Made by a program: the position numbers and the translations under genes. 64,000 nt of DNA from Singulisphaera sp. GP187 (GTDB lineage Bacteria; Planctomycetota; Planctomycetia; Gemmatales; Gemmataceae), in the NCBI GenBank assembly GCA_945905925.1, contig CAMDQN010000012.1:1-64000 (forward strand), given 5' to 3'. How positions within the stretch are numbered: the first letter of the stretch is position 1; the number at the start of each line of letters is the position of its first letter. Shown here one piece after another: positions 7,585-15,352 of this stretch. The notes below the pieces were generated by a model. It saw only the letters and a list, made by a program, of their open reading frames with translations. It was not told the DNA's origin and did not search any database.

Positions 7585-9399
7585 TCATTTCTTGACCGGG
7601 ATCGCTTCGGGTGGCAGCACGGCGGCTTGTTTCGGGGCGGGGACGCCCAACGCCCACGCGAGCGTCGGCGCGACCGATAGCGACGACACCTTCTCTTTAC
7701 GCTGCCCGAGCGCCGGAACACCGGCTCCGTACACCAGGAACGGAACGTGCGCGTCGTAGGGGTGTGGGCTGCCGTGGCTCGTGCCGGCCGGATACTTCGT
7801 GACCAGCACGCCGGTCTTCGGAACGATGATCACGTCGCCGCACCGGTCCGGGTGATATGCGAGCGCCGCGGACTTCTTGAACGGCTTGTCCTCCGGGAAC
7901 TGCCCGTCTTCGAGTTCCTTCCGGGTGTACGCGGTTTCGATGTACCCGCGACCCGCGAGCCAGTCTCTTGCCTCGGTCGTTACGTCTTCGAGCTTTAGTT
8001 TTCGCGACTCGATGACCTTGTGGTTCAGGTACACCCACGGCCACGTGTCGTCGTCGAATACCTCGATCCACCGCGTCGGTGCGTTGCCGGTCGCGTTGTG
8101 CATGGCGTTGAGCGCGGCCTCAAGCCCCTCGGCGAGTTCCTTCACCGGCGTGCGTTTCGCGGCCGGGTACTTCTCCTTCGTGGACGCGAGTTCCGGCAGC
8201 GGGCAGACGCCGTGGTCGGCCGCGATCACCAGCACGTATTTCCCCTTGCCCACCTCCGCGTCGAGGAACGTGAGGAACTCCGCAACCACCTTGTCGGCGC
8301 GGAGCGTCACGTCGAGCACCTCTTGCGAGTCGGGTCCGTACTGGTGCCCGACGAGGTCGGTGGACGAGAAACTCACGCACAGCAGATCCGGCACGTCGCC
8401 GCGCCCGAGTTTCTCCGCGGTGACGGCTTTCTTCGCCAACCCGAGGAGCAGATCGTTCCCGAACGGCGAAGCTTCCATTGCGGCGTAGTACGGCGCGGCG
8501 GGCGCGGCGAGCCTGCCCTTGAGGTCGTGTGGAAACTTGCGGTTCTGCCACTCGAACCAGTTCGCCTCGCCGTTCGCCTCGTCCGGGCCGCTGTACTTCG
8601 CGTAATCGAGACCGGGCTTGAGCTTGTCCCACGGCTTGTCGAACCACGCGTCGGCGGGCTTCGCGGCGTTGAACTCGTTCATCCACGGGTGCGCGGCGTC
8701 GCGGCCGTAGAACGCACCGGTGTGGAACTTGCCGTCGCGCGTGTCGAAGCAGTACGCGCCGGCGGGCTTCTGGCCGCCCATGAGTACCGCGGTGCGGTCC
8801 TTCATGGAGAGCGAGAACGCGCGCCCCTTGCCCTTCGTCGCGTCGTGGAGCGAGTCGGCGACGGTCTGCGCGAGGAGCTTCTCGGGCGAGTAGCCGAGCG
8901 CGGACCCGCGGCTGGGCTTGCCGAATTCGGCCGGCACCGGCGGCACGAGATCGTAGGGCCGCGTCGGCTGGCAACAGTAGACGTGTGCCCCGGTCTTGCG
9001 GTCGTACCACACGTTTTCGATGATCCCGGTCACGCTCGGCGGCGCGCCGGTGGAGAGCGATGCGTGCCCCGGGCCGGTGGACGTGCAGGCGTAGGGGACG
9101 TGGCACTCGCTGAACCAGATCCCTTCTTTCTTGATGCGCTCGAAGCCGTCGGGACCGTAGTGTTCGGCCCAGCGTGCGAGGTAGTCGCCGCGCATCTGAT
9201 CGAACACGACGAACACGACGAGTTTGGGTTGCTCGGTCGCGGACTTCGGGTCGGTGCCGGGCGGGACCGGATCGACCGGCGGTTCGCCGTGCCGCGGCCC
9301 GGGTTTCGGCGCCGGTGGGCGCAGCAGGAAGTACCCGCCGACGCCGGCGACGAGAGCCATTGCGAACAGTGCGGCGAGGATGACCCGGATGCTGGGCAT
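7585..9399 (-). CDS. Alkaline phosphatase family / nucleotide pyrophosphatase-like protein
   Basis: A secreted or membrane-anchored enzyme of about 604 aa with one N-terminal hydrophobic helix (VILAALFAMALVAGVGGYFLL). Metal and nucleophile motifs of the type I phosphodiesterase/alkaline phosphatase superfamily are visible in order: FDQMRGDY, STGPGHASLSTGAPPSVTGI (Thr nucleophile), STDLVGHQYGPDS, AADHGVCP and GTSHGSPHPYD. The overall pattern is close to PafA-type periplasmic phosphatases, but the substrate cannot be fixed. The start at 9399 has GGAG 5 nt upstream; the track's earlier ATG lies in the palindrome. The gene is preceded by a palindrome that separates it from the upstream esterase gene. 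Confidence 0.9.
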   Translation of the reverse strand: MPSIRVILAALFAMALVAGVGGYFLLRPPAPKPGPRHGEPPVDPVPPGTDPKSATEQPKLVVFVVFDQMRGDYLARWAEHYGPDGFERIKKEGIWFSECHVPYACTSTGPGHASLSTGAPPSVTGIIENVWYDRKTGAHVYCCQPTRPYDLVPPVPAEFGKPSRGSALGYSPEKLLAQTVADSLHDATKGKGRAFSLSMKDRTAVLMGGQKPAGAYCFDTRDGKFHTGAFYGRDAAHPWMNEFNAAKPADAWFDKPWDKLKPGLDYAKYSGPDEANGEANWFEWQNRKFPHDLKGRLAAPAAPYYAAMEASPFGNDLLLGLAKKAVTAEKLGRGDVPDLLCVSFSSTDLVGHQYGPDSQEVLDVTLRADKVVAEFLTFLDAEVGKGKYVLVIAADHGVCPLPELASTKEKYPAAKRTPVKELAEGLEAALNAMHNATGNAPTRWIEVFDDDTWPWVYLNHKVIESRKLKLEDVTTEARDWLAGRGYIETAYTRKELEDGQFPEDKPFKKSAALAYHPDRCGDVIIVPKTGVLVTKYPAGTSHGSPHPYDAHVPFLVYGAGVPALGQRKEKVSSLSVAPTLAWALGVPAPKQAAVLPPEAIPVKK

Positions 9400-9414
9400 G
9401 TGAACTCCAGAAGA

Positions 9415-9541
9415 AACCTCTCCCCCCAACCCCCTCCCCTAAGAAGGGAGGGGGAGCAAAACCAACACCAGAGAACTCACGGCTCGATTTGTCTTTGGTT
9501 TGAAGCCCCTCCCTTCTTAGGGGAGGGGTTGGGGAGGGGTT
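9415..9541. repeat. Long intergenic palindrome, CCCCTAAGAAGGGAGGGG class
   Basis: AACCTCTCCCCCCAACCCCC... mirrors ...GGGGAGGGGTTGGGGAGGGGTT. Each arm also contains the smaller palindrome CCCCTAAGAAGGG. The same class occurs at 13781, 50707 and as a half copy at 25798. Confidence 0.9.
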
Positions 9542-9548
9542 GTTTGAC

Positions 9549-11567
9549 CTACTTCCCGTCGTTCTCCAACAACTCCCACTTCTCGCCAAAGAAGCCCGCT
9601 CGCACGACCTTGCCGGGGTAGCGTGCGTCCGGCGGCGTGGTGGTGTCGATCACCGCGTAGTCGGGCAACTTCGACACCTGTCGCGCGTTGTTCAGGTAGT
9701 CGTACTCACGGAACGTGAACCCGCTGTTGATGACGACGTACTTCGACGGGTTGAGCGGGTTCGGGTAGATCAGCACCGGGACGTGCGTGCCGATCTCGTA
9801 GGTTTCCTTGCCGACCGTGACGCCCTTGTCGGTCCACTTGATGGGAAGCTTGTCCGCGATCTTCGCGAGGATCGCGTTGCTCATCGGGTCGCCCCAGAGA
9901 ATCAGGTTGTTGTTCTTGATGTCCTCGTCCTTGATTTCGGTATCGGCCTTCACCGGGGCGTCGCCACGGAACTGCTTCCGCCAGTGCTCGGCCGCGTGTT
10001 TCATCTCCTTCTCGGCCCACTCCGCGGTCTTGGAATTCATCGGCCGACCAGTCGGCTTCACCATCACGAACGAGTCCATGAAGGCGTCGTCAATCGGGCC
10101 TTGCAGCCCGTGAATCTTGTGTAGACCAGCGTCGAAGGACGCTCGTTCAGTCCATTTGCCGTCCGCGCCTTTCTTGTATGTCAGAACCCGGTCAGTTCGC
10201 GCGGCCCCTACATCCATTTTGTTTCCGTCGATCAACGTCGGGCCAGTCTTGTAGCACGGCACGAACACGCTGAACGAGGTGATCCCCTTCGTTTGAACGG
10301 TGTAACCGTCCTTCAACGAGACCGTAATTTCCGCCGGTTCCCAGTGCTTTCCCAGCCCGGTTATCGTGATTTGACCGCACTGGTTGTACCGCAACGTGTA
10401 TGTGACGAACTTCAACTCGCGCGGCTTCTTCGGGTCACGGTCCTTCTCCACGATCGCGTCGATGAGCTTGTTCACCTCTTCCTTTGCAGCCTTCTCGTAG
10501 CTGTGCCCGGTTTTCGGCCCGATGATGTGCTTGAGTTCCAGCCCGACCTTCTTCATCTCGCGGGCCATCACGTCGGCGGCTTGCTTCTGCGAGTCGATCT
10601 CGCCGCTGTATGCGACCGTCGGCAGGTTGAAGAAGTTCTCGGCGGTGTCGCTGGCGTTGTACATGTGCCACAGTTTCTTCTCGTACCACGTCGGCTCAAG
10701 TTTCTCGTTCTGGAACACCTTGAGGAACTCCGGCGTCTCGCTGAAACCGGCGCCCGGGGCGCACGCGGCCCACAGCGTCGGGTAGTGCGCGCCGTACTGC
10801 CAGCACGCGGCCCCGCCCATGCTGAACCCGCGCGCCACCAACCGCGACTCGTCGATGCGGTAGTGCTTCTTCGCGTGTTCGAGGCACTCGAAGGTGTCGA
10901 TTTCGCCCGCGAACTTGTTCGCGTTGCTGAAGCGCCCGAATGGGTGGAGGATGATCGCGCCGGGCGCGGGAATGATGCCGCTGCCCGAACCGGGCGAGTT
11001 GGCCATGAAGCCGGCCTCGACGGTGTTCTCGTAGCGGCCGTGCCACCAGAAGTCGAGCCGGTGTTTCGTCTTCGCGGCGAAGTCGTATTCCTTCGGGACG
11101 ATGAGCCAGTACGGTTGCGCGCTGCCATCGATTTTCGATTGGTAGCCGCGGAGGACACCGCCGGTCTGCGTGGTCCACGGCGTCTTGCCGTCCTTGAGTT
11201 GCTTCGCGCGTTCGAGACCCGCGGCGAGAGCCTTTTTCACGTTCGTGGCCGGCTTCGCGCCCTTGCCGTCGTAGATCTCCTTGTAGTCGAGCGCCCACCG
11301 CACCGCCTTCTCGTAGACGAGTACGTCCGGCAGCAGGTCGTGCTTCCCGATGTCCTTGATGAGTTGTTGAAGCTCCGCGAGTCCCTTCTTGATCTCCGCG
11401 AGGTCTTCGGCCGGGATGTCGTTCCCGACCGGCGGGACCGGTCGCACCTGGGTCGCGATGTTGTCTTTGGGACCGTCCGCGAGTGTGTTGCTCGCCGGCA
11501 GCGCGGCGAGAGCGGTGAGGGTTGCCAGGAAGAGAGCGGCAGCGAGAGCGCGGGGGAGCGCGAACAT
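9549..11567 (-). CDS. Secreted alpha/beta hydrolase (esterase / PHB-depolymerase-like)
   Basis: A protein of about 672 aa. An N-terminal signal peptide (LAAALFLATLTALAALPA) is followed by a region annotated by pattern as an alpha/beta hydrolase. It has an oxyanion-type segment (YDFAAKTKHRLDFWWHG), the nucleophile elbow RGFSMGGAACW, and a later GHSYEKAAKEE that may carry the catalytic His. The C-terminal 300 aa are a beta-rich region of unknown role. A polymer or sugar ester is a plausible substrate, but this is a guess. ATG 11567 has GAGGTG upstream; the track's longer start runs through a palindrome. Confidence 0.85.
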   Translation of the reverse strand: MFALPRALAAALFLATLTALAALPASNTLADGPKDNIATQVRPVPPVGNDIPAEDLAEIKKGLAELQQLIKDIGKHDLLPDVLVYEKAVRWALDYKEIYDGKGAKPATNVKKALAAGLERAKQLKDGKTPWTTQTGGVLRGYQSKIDGSAQPYWLIVPKEYDFAAKTKHRLDFWWHGRYENTVEAGFMANSPGSGSGIIPAPGAIILHPFGRFSNANKFAGEIDTFECLEHAKKHYRIDESRLVARGFSMGGAACWQYGAHYPTLWAACAPGAGFSETPEFLKVFQNEKLEPTWYEKKLWHMYNASDTAENFFNLPTVAYSGEIDSQKQAADVMAREMKKVGLELKHIIGPKTGHSYEKAAKEEVNKLIDAIVEKDRDPKKPRELKFVTYTLRYNQCGQITITGLGKHWEPAEITVSLKDGYTVQTKGITSFSVFVPCYKTGPTLIDGNKMDVGAARTDRVLTYKKGADGKWTERASFDAGLHKIHGLQGPIDDAFMDSFVMVKPTGRPMNSKTAEWAEKEMKHAAEHWRKQFRGDAPVKADTEIKDEDIKNNNLILWGDPMSNAILAKIADKLPIKWTDKGVTVGKETYEIGTHVPVLIYPNPLNPSKYVVINSGFTFREYDYLNNARQVSKLPDYAVIDTTTPPDARYPGKVVRAGFFGEKWELLENDGK

Positions 11568-11593
11568 TAGGGCACCTCTGGGGTGTCGTAGGA

Positions 11594-11711
11594 AGTGGGC
11601 AGTTGGCAGTGAGCAGTGGGCAAGAGATAAGATAGAGAAAGCTGACATCGCTCGCTTCTGTCCGACGGGGTCTTTCCTCTCCGCCCACTGCCCACTGCCC
11701 ACTGCCCACTG
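11594..11711. repeat. Long intergenic palindrome built of CCCACTG 7-mers
   Basis: The right arm holds four tandem copies of CCCACTG; the left arm is the degenerate complement (AGTGGGCAGTTGGCAGTGAGCAGTGGG). The central spacer is about 60 nt. It lies between divergent genes (esterase and EF-P). Confidence 0.9.
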
Positions 11712-11793
11712 TTCCGCTAGAACGACAATTGAGCGATTCACACGACCGGGACGTTCCGCACGGAAGCGGCGTCCCTGTAACAGGAGGCTTCCA

Positions 11794-12369
11794 GTGGCGT
11801 CAACGAAGATGATCGACATCCGGCGCGGCATGGTGCTGAACATGGGCGGCACCCTCTTCTACTGTCTCGACCGCGACCTCAACACGCCGGGGAACTGGCG
11901 CGCGATCCTGTACCTCAAACTCAAGAACATGACCACGGGTTCGATCACGCAGGAGCGGGTTCACCCCGACGACAAGGTCGATGTGGTGTACCTCGACACC
12001 AAAGATTACTCGTACTCCTACAAGGACGGCGACGACTTCGTGTTCGTCGATAAGGAGTCGTTCGAGCCGGTCACGCTGAACGGCGACATGGTCGGCGACA
12101 TGATGAAGTACCTGCGCGAGAACGACGACGTGAAGATCACATTCCACGACGGCAAGGCGCTGTCGATGGACTTGCCGCAGACGGTGACGCTGAAGGTGGT
12201 CGAGACGGAACCTGGGATCAAGGGCGCAACAGCGGCCGCGCAGACGAAAGCGGCGACGCTGGAAACGGGGCTGGTGATTCAGGTGCCGTCGTTCATCACG
12301 CAGGGCGAGTTGGTGGAAATTCAGACCGAAGACGGCAAGTACCTCAAACGCTCGAAGGAAGGCAAGTAG
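11794..12369 (+). CDS. efp: Elongation factor P, divergent loop
   Basis: A 191-aa protein with the full EF-P domain order: an N-terminal KOW-like domain, a middle OB domain (DKVDVVYLDTKDYSYSY...DFVFVDKESFE) and a C-terminal OB domain (VETEPGIKGATA...LETGLVIQVPSFITQGELVEIQTEDGKYLKR). EF-P rescues ribosomes that stall at polyproline. The GTG start has AGGAGG 6 nt upstream and gives normal family length. From this start the domain I loop reads TPGNWRA, so Asn34 stands where the modified Lys34 of E. coli (PGKGGA) would be. Lysylation at that site by an EpmA-type enzyme therefore cannot occur. It may belong to a known divergent subgroup. Confidence 0.93.
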   Translation: MASTKMIDIRRGMVLNMGGTLFYCLDRDLNTPGNWRAILYLKLKNMTTGSITQERVHPDDKVDVVYLDTKDYSYSYKDGDDFVFVDKESFEPVTLNGDMVGDMMKYLRENDDVKITFHDGKALSMDLPQTVTLKVVETEPGIKGATAAAQTKAATLETGLVIQVPSFITQGELVEIQTEDGKYLKRSKEGK

Positions 12370-12407
12370 GGATTGGTGATTGAAACGCGCCGCGTGCCCA
12401 CGTCGCC

Positions 12408-12510
12408 AAGAACCCCGGGCGTTGCCCGGGGCTGAGGAATGTCGCCCTTTCAGGGCTTTGCAGGCTGAAGGCCTGCGCTTCCTCAGCCCCGGGCAACGCC
12501 CGGGGTTCTT
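12408..12510. repeat. Long intergenic palindrome, CCCCGGGCGTTGCCCGGGG class
   Basis: AAGAACCCCGGGCGTTGCCCGGGGCTGAGGAA mirrors TTCCTCAGCCCCGGGCAACGCCCGGGGTTCTT almost perfectly. The inner part adds GCAGGC/GCCTGC pairs. It lies between convergent genes. Confidence 0.92.
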
Positions 12511-12535
12511 ATATCCGGCGCGGGCGCTCCACCAT

Positions 12536-13120
12536 TCAGAAGGGTATGTCTTCCACTTTCGTCCCCGGCAGCCACTGTTGCAGCCATCCCTCGCTGTCCA
12601 TGTCGATCCAGACGCGCGGCAACCCGCGAAGCGCGTCCAGGTTTGCGTACCAGTGATCGCGCGGGACCGGGAAGCAGCCGTGAAGACGAACCTCGCGCAC
12701 GGGGCTGGCGCGCCGCACCGCGACGCCGTGCTTTAACCACTCCGTCGCAGGGCATGTCACCTGTTCCACGAACCCGCGGCGCCACGTCAGGCGCTCCGCG
12801 CCTTCGACCCGCGGCAGCGCGAGCGGCGAATCGCCGCGTGCCGGCGGCTGCACGCGAACCAACTCCGGGCACGCTTCCGCTGCCCACAAGAGCCGAAACA
12901 TCGACATTGACCCGAGAAACGCCCGCTCCTTCTTTCGGAGTTCGTCCGCTTCCAGCGACTTCGCTTCCACGCGCGCGAGCGCGCACTGAATGCGGATGAA
13001 GGCGGCGCGGTCTGCGTCGCCGTTCTCTTCGAGGAAGTCGGCGGCCACGAGGCGAACCGTGTCGTCGTCCGGTTCGGCGAGGATCGCGGCCATGAACGCG
13101 GGCCAGTCGGGGTGATCCAT
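12536..13120 (-). CDS. TIGR02996 domain protein
   Basis: A 194-aa protein whose first 50 residues (MDHPDWPAFMAAILAEPDDD..RLVAADFLEENGDADRAAFIRIQ) match the TIGR02996 'repeat-companion' domain, known mainly from Gemmata-like planctomycetes. The rest is Arg/Trp-rich with no LRR repeats visible, although leucine-rich repeats usually follow this domain. The role is unknown. Its ATG lies 2 bp after the stop of the LCCL gene, and the RBS (GGAG) overlaps that gene's end, so the two are probably co-translated. Confidence 0.85.
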   Translation of the reverse strand: MDHPDWPAFMAAILAEPDDDTVRLVAADFLEENGDADRAAFIRIQCALARVEAKSLEADELRKKERAFLGSMSMFRLLWAAEACPELVRVQPPARGDSPLALPRVEGAERLTWRRGFVEQVTCPATEWLKHGVAVRRASPVREVRLHGCFPVPRDHWYANLDALRGLPRVWIDMDSEGWLQQWLPGTKVEDIPF

Positions 13121-13122
13121 AA

Positions 13123-13767
13123 TCACACGCGCTCCACGCGATACGCCACGGGATAATTCGCGTAATCGAAACTGATGACTTCGTTGCGGTGGCTCCCGGC
13201 GTAGACCAAGCCCGCGCCGTCGAGGATGACCACGCGAACCAGTCCGCGTTCGCCGGTGCGCACGAGGCCCGCGTGGACCGCGACCGTCGCGAGCCGGGAA
13301 TCGGATGTGTAAGTGTCGGTTCCCCACACGCTGCCGTCGGTGCGTCCGGTCACTTCGACCAGGAGCGTACGCCCGGCATCGGCGGGGGTGAACTCGGTGA
13401 GGTTCCCCGGGTCGGAGCGCACCCCGAGCAGGTCACCGCGAAGTTGCCGCACGCGGGCGCGAATCGCGAGCGCTTCGTCGAGTAGCCCTTCACGCGTGTA
13501 CCGTTGTTGGAGCTCTCGCAGTTGGTCCAGCAACTCTCGCACGAGCGGGGCGAGTTCGCGCGTGGTAGCGTGCTGCACCGCGGCGAGTTCGGTTTCGGCC
13601 CGGGCGCGGATCACGTCGCACTCGCGCTCGGCGGCGAGGCGAATTTCGGTGGCTTCGTGGTCCGCGCGCTCGCGCACCTCCGCGACCGCTCGCTCAGCCG
13701 CGTCCACCACGCTGCGGGCTTCGTCCGGTAGGTCGTCCAGGCCGATCAGGTCGTTGTCGTCGCTCAT
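13123..13767 (-). CDS. Coiled-coil plus LCCL domain protein
   Basis: A 214-aa soluble protein. Residues about 15-105 are a highly charged Arg/Glu/Ala coiled coil. Residues about 115-210 fit an LCCL domain: SVWGTDTYTSDSRLATVAVHAGL, then YAGSHRNEVISFDY, which keeps the VWGTD.Y..DS...AAVHAG core. LCCL domains are best known from eukaryotic extracellular proteins and occur sporadically in bacteria. The Cys residues of animal LCCL domains are missing. ATG 13767 has GGAG 6 nt upstream. It forms a unit with the TIGR02996 gene. The role is unknown; binding of a ligand is the usual guess. Confidence 0.82.
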   Translation of the reverse strand: MSDDNDLIGLDDLPDEARSVVDAAERAVAEVRERADHEATEIRLAAERECDVIRARAETELAAVQHATTRELAPLVRELLDQLRELQQRYTREGLLDEALAIRARVRQLRGDLLGVRSDPGNLTEFTPADAGRTLLVEVTGRTDGSVWGTDTYTSDSRLATVAVHAGLVRTGERGLVRVVILDGAGLVYAGSHRNEVISFDYANYPVAYRVERV

Positions 13768-13780
13768 TCGGAACTCCAAG

Positions 13781-13874
13781 AACCCCTCCCCAACCCCTCC
13801 CCAACCCCTCCCCTAAGAAGGGAGGGGCTAAGACACTCTTGGTTTGAAGCCCCTCCTTCTTAGGGGAGGGGTTG
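13781..13874. repeat. Long intergenic palindrome, CCCCTAAGAAGGGAGGGG class
   Basis: AACCCCTCCCC occurs three times in tandem in the left part, then CCCCTAAGAAGGGAGGGG; the right arm is CCCCTCCTTCTTAGGGGAGGGGTT. It lies between divergent genes. Confidence 0.9.
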
Positions 13875-13971
13875 CCTATCGCCCATCGTAGGGGCTCCGC
13901 GCGTCGACCCGCAAGACGCGACTCGCCCCGCAGCGTAATATTCCCGTACCTCTCCCACCGAGATTTACGTG

Positions 13972-14805
13972 ATGGCCGCACCGAACATCTTCCAACCGAT
14001 CCCCGGGCAGGACGAATTACAACAGATCCCGCGCGACCTGTCGTTTCATCCGTGCGCCAACACCAACCCGAAGGTTCTCACGCGCGAACAGATCGCACAC
14101 TTCAACCAGAACGGCTACATTCTGCCGCTTCGCATCTTCACCGAAAACGAAATCGCGGGGCTACGAACATACTTCGATAACCTCCTCGCGAAGTACATGT
14201 CGGAAGGCAAAGACAGCTACTCGATTAGCTCGGCACACCTGCGGCACGCTCGCGTGTGGGACGTGCTCACGAACCCGCGAATCGTCGCGATCGTGTCGGA
14301 TCTGCTCGGTGAAAGCGTGGTCGCGTGGGGGTCGCACTTCTTTTGCAAGATGCCACAGGACGGCAAGACCGTGAGTTGGCACCAGGATGCGAGCTACTGG
14401 CCGCTCACGCCGTCGAAGGCGGTGACCGTGTGGCTCGCGATCGACGACGCGGACCGCGGTAACGCGTGCATGAAGTACATCCCCGGCACGCAGGGACTCG
14501 GCCACCTCACCTACAAGTTGAGCGAGACCGACGAGAGCAACATCCTGAACCAGACCGTGCCCGAAGTGGAGAAGTACGGCGACCCAGTGGACGTCGAACT
14601 GAAGGCCGGCGAAGCGTCGCTGCATTCCGATTTGCTGTTGCACGGCTCCGACGCGAACACCAGTGACCGTCGCCGCTGTGGACTGACGCTGCGATTCACG
14701 ACCGGCGACGTTCGCGCGTACATGGGCTGGCACGACAAGGGTGCGGTGGTGAAAGGCGAAGCCCCGCCGCACTGGGGCAACCGCACCCGACCGGGGGAAG
14801 AGTAA
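13972..14805 (+). CDS. Phytanoyl-CoA dioxygenase (PhyH) family protein
   Basis: A 277-aa Fe(II)/2-oxoglutarate dioxygenase. The metal triad is visible as WHQDASYW (His-x-Asp) and a distal His in SDLLLHGSDANTSDRRR, where the final Arg would bind 2-oxoglutarate. The family hydroxylates acyl-CoAs and many small molecules, and the substrate cannot be named. The length is normal. It stands alone downstream of a palindrome and 57 bp before the arsC-like gene, so they may share a transcript. Confidence 0.9.
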   Translation: MAAPNIFQPIPGQDELQQIPRDLSFHPCANTNPKVLTREQIAHFNQNGYILPLRIFTENEIAGLRTYFDNLLAKYMSEGKDSYSISSAHLRHARVWDVLTNPRIVAIVSDLLGESVVAWGSHFFCKMPQDGKTVSWHQDASYWPLTPSKAVTVWLAIDDADRGNACMKYIPGTQGLGHLTYKLSETDESNILNQTVPEVEKYGDPVDVELKAGEASLHSDLLLHGSDANTSDRRRCGLTLRFTTGDVRAYMGWHDKGAVVKGEAPPHWGNRTRPGEE

Positions 14806-14807
14806 GA

Positions 14808-14862
14808 CAGAGAACGAACCACAGAGGTACAGAGACACCGAGAAAATAGGAGAGACAGAATT
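14808..14862. repeat. Solo arm of the CACAGAGA palindrome class
   Basis: AGACAGAGAACGAACCACAGAGGTACAGAGACACCGAG matches the left arm of the CACAGAGA palindromes, but no right arm follows. It ends directly at the ATG of the arsC-like gene, so it forms that gene's leader. Confidence 0.7.
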
Positions 14863-15321
14863 ATGGAAATCACACCGGCTGCGAGTGAAGGGGTTGCTCG
14901 CGCGCCTCGTGGGTTCTCGGGAAAGATTCGCATGCTCTTCGTGTGCGTGGAGAACAGTAACCGCAGTCAGATGGCGCAGGCGTTCGCCGCGATGCTCGGC
15001 GGCGAGGCGGTGGAATCGCTGTCGGCGGGTAGCCGGCCGAGCGGGAAGGTGAACCCGAAGGCGGTCGCGGCGATGGCCGAACTTGGCTACGACCTCGCTT
15101 CGCACGCGTCGAAGGGCTTAGATGACTTCAACGGCACCGAGATCGACGCGGCTGTGACGATGGGCTGCGGCGACGCGTGCCCTCTGGTGAAAGCTGCGCG
15201 CCGCTACGACTGGCAGATTCCCGACCCACGCGAGATGCCGCCGGAAGAGTTCAATAAGGTTCGCGACCTCATCGGCACGAAGGTGCGCGAACTGTTGACC
15301 GAGTTGGGAATCGAGTGTTAG
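14863..15321 (+). CDS. ArsC-like low-molecular-weight phosphatase
   Basis: A 152-aa protein of the LMW protein tyrosine phosphatase/thioredoxin-coupled arsenate reductase family. The P-loop is CVENSNRS (C-x5-R) and the C-terminal catalytic acid lies in WQIPDPRE. MGCGDACP supplies the two further Cys spaced like Cys82/Cys89 of ArsC, so arsenate reduction is more likely than dephosphorylation. A 20-residue N-terminal tail is extra, and the ATG at M24 (MLFVCVEN) would remove it. No ars genes are adjacent, so arsenic resistance is not proven. The TAG stop is part of a TTAGCCGCAAGC element. Confidence 0.85.
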   Translation: MEITPAASEGVARAPRGFSGKIRMLFVCVENSNRSQMAQAFAAMLGGEAVESLSAGSRPSGKVNPKAVAAMAELGYDLASHASKGLDDFNGTEIDAAVTMGCGDACPLVKAARRYDWQIPDPREMPPEEFNKVRDLIGTKVRELLTELGIEC

Positions 15322-15352
15322 CCGCAAGCCAAAGGCGAGCGTGAACAACGCT
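15318..15352. repeat. Half element, TTAGCCGCAAGC class
   Basis: TTAGCCGCAAGCCAAAGGCGAGCGTG is a partial copy of the element at 42879 and 62052. It keeps a small GAGCGT/ACGCTC hairpin. The TAG is the arsC-like stop codon. Confidence 0.75.

Noticed and set aside
8020-9621. 533-aa plus-strand ORF
   Set aside because: A shadow of the alkaline-phosphatase-family gene; low-complexity Arg/Val/Glu composition.
10293-11570. 425-aa plus-strand ORF
   Set aside because: A shadow of the secreted esterase gene on the minus strand.
11594-11711. Possible CRISPR or tandem-repeat array of CCCACTG
   Set aside because: The words are 7 bp, in tandem without spacers, and mirrored on the other side, so this is a palindrome and not a CRISPR array.
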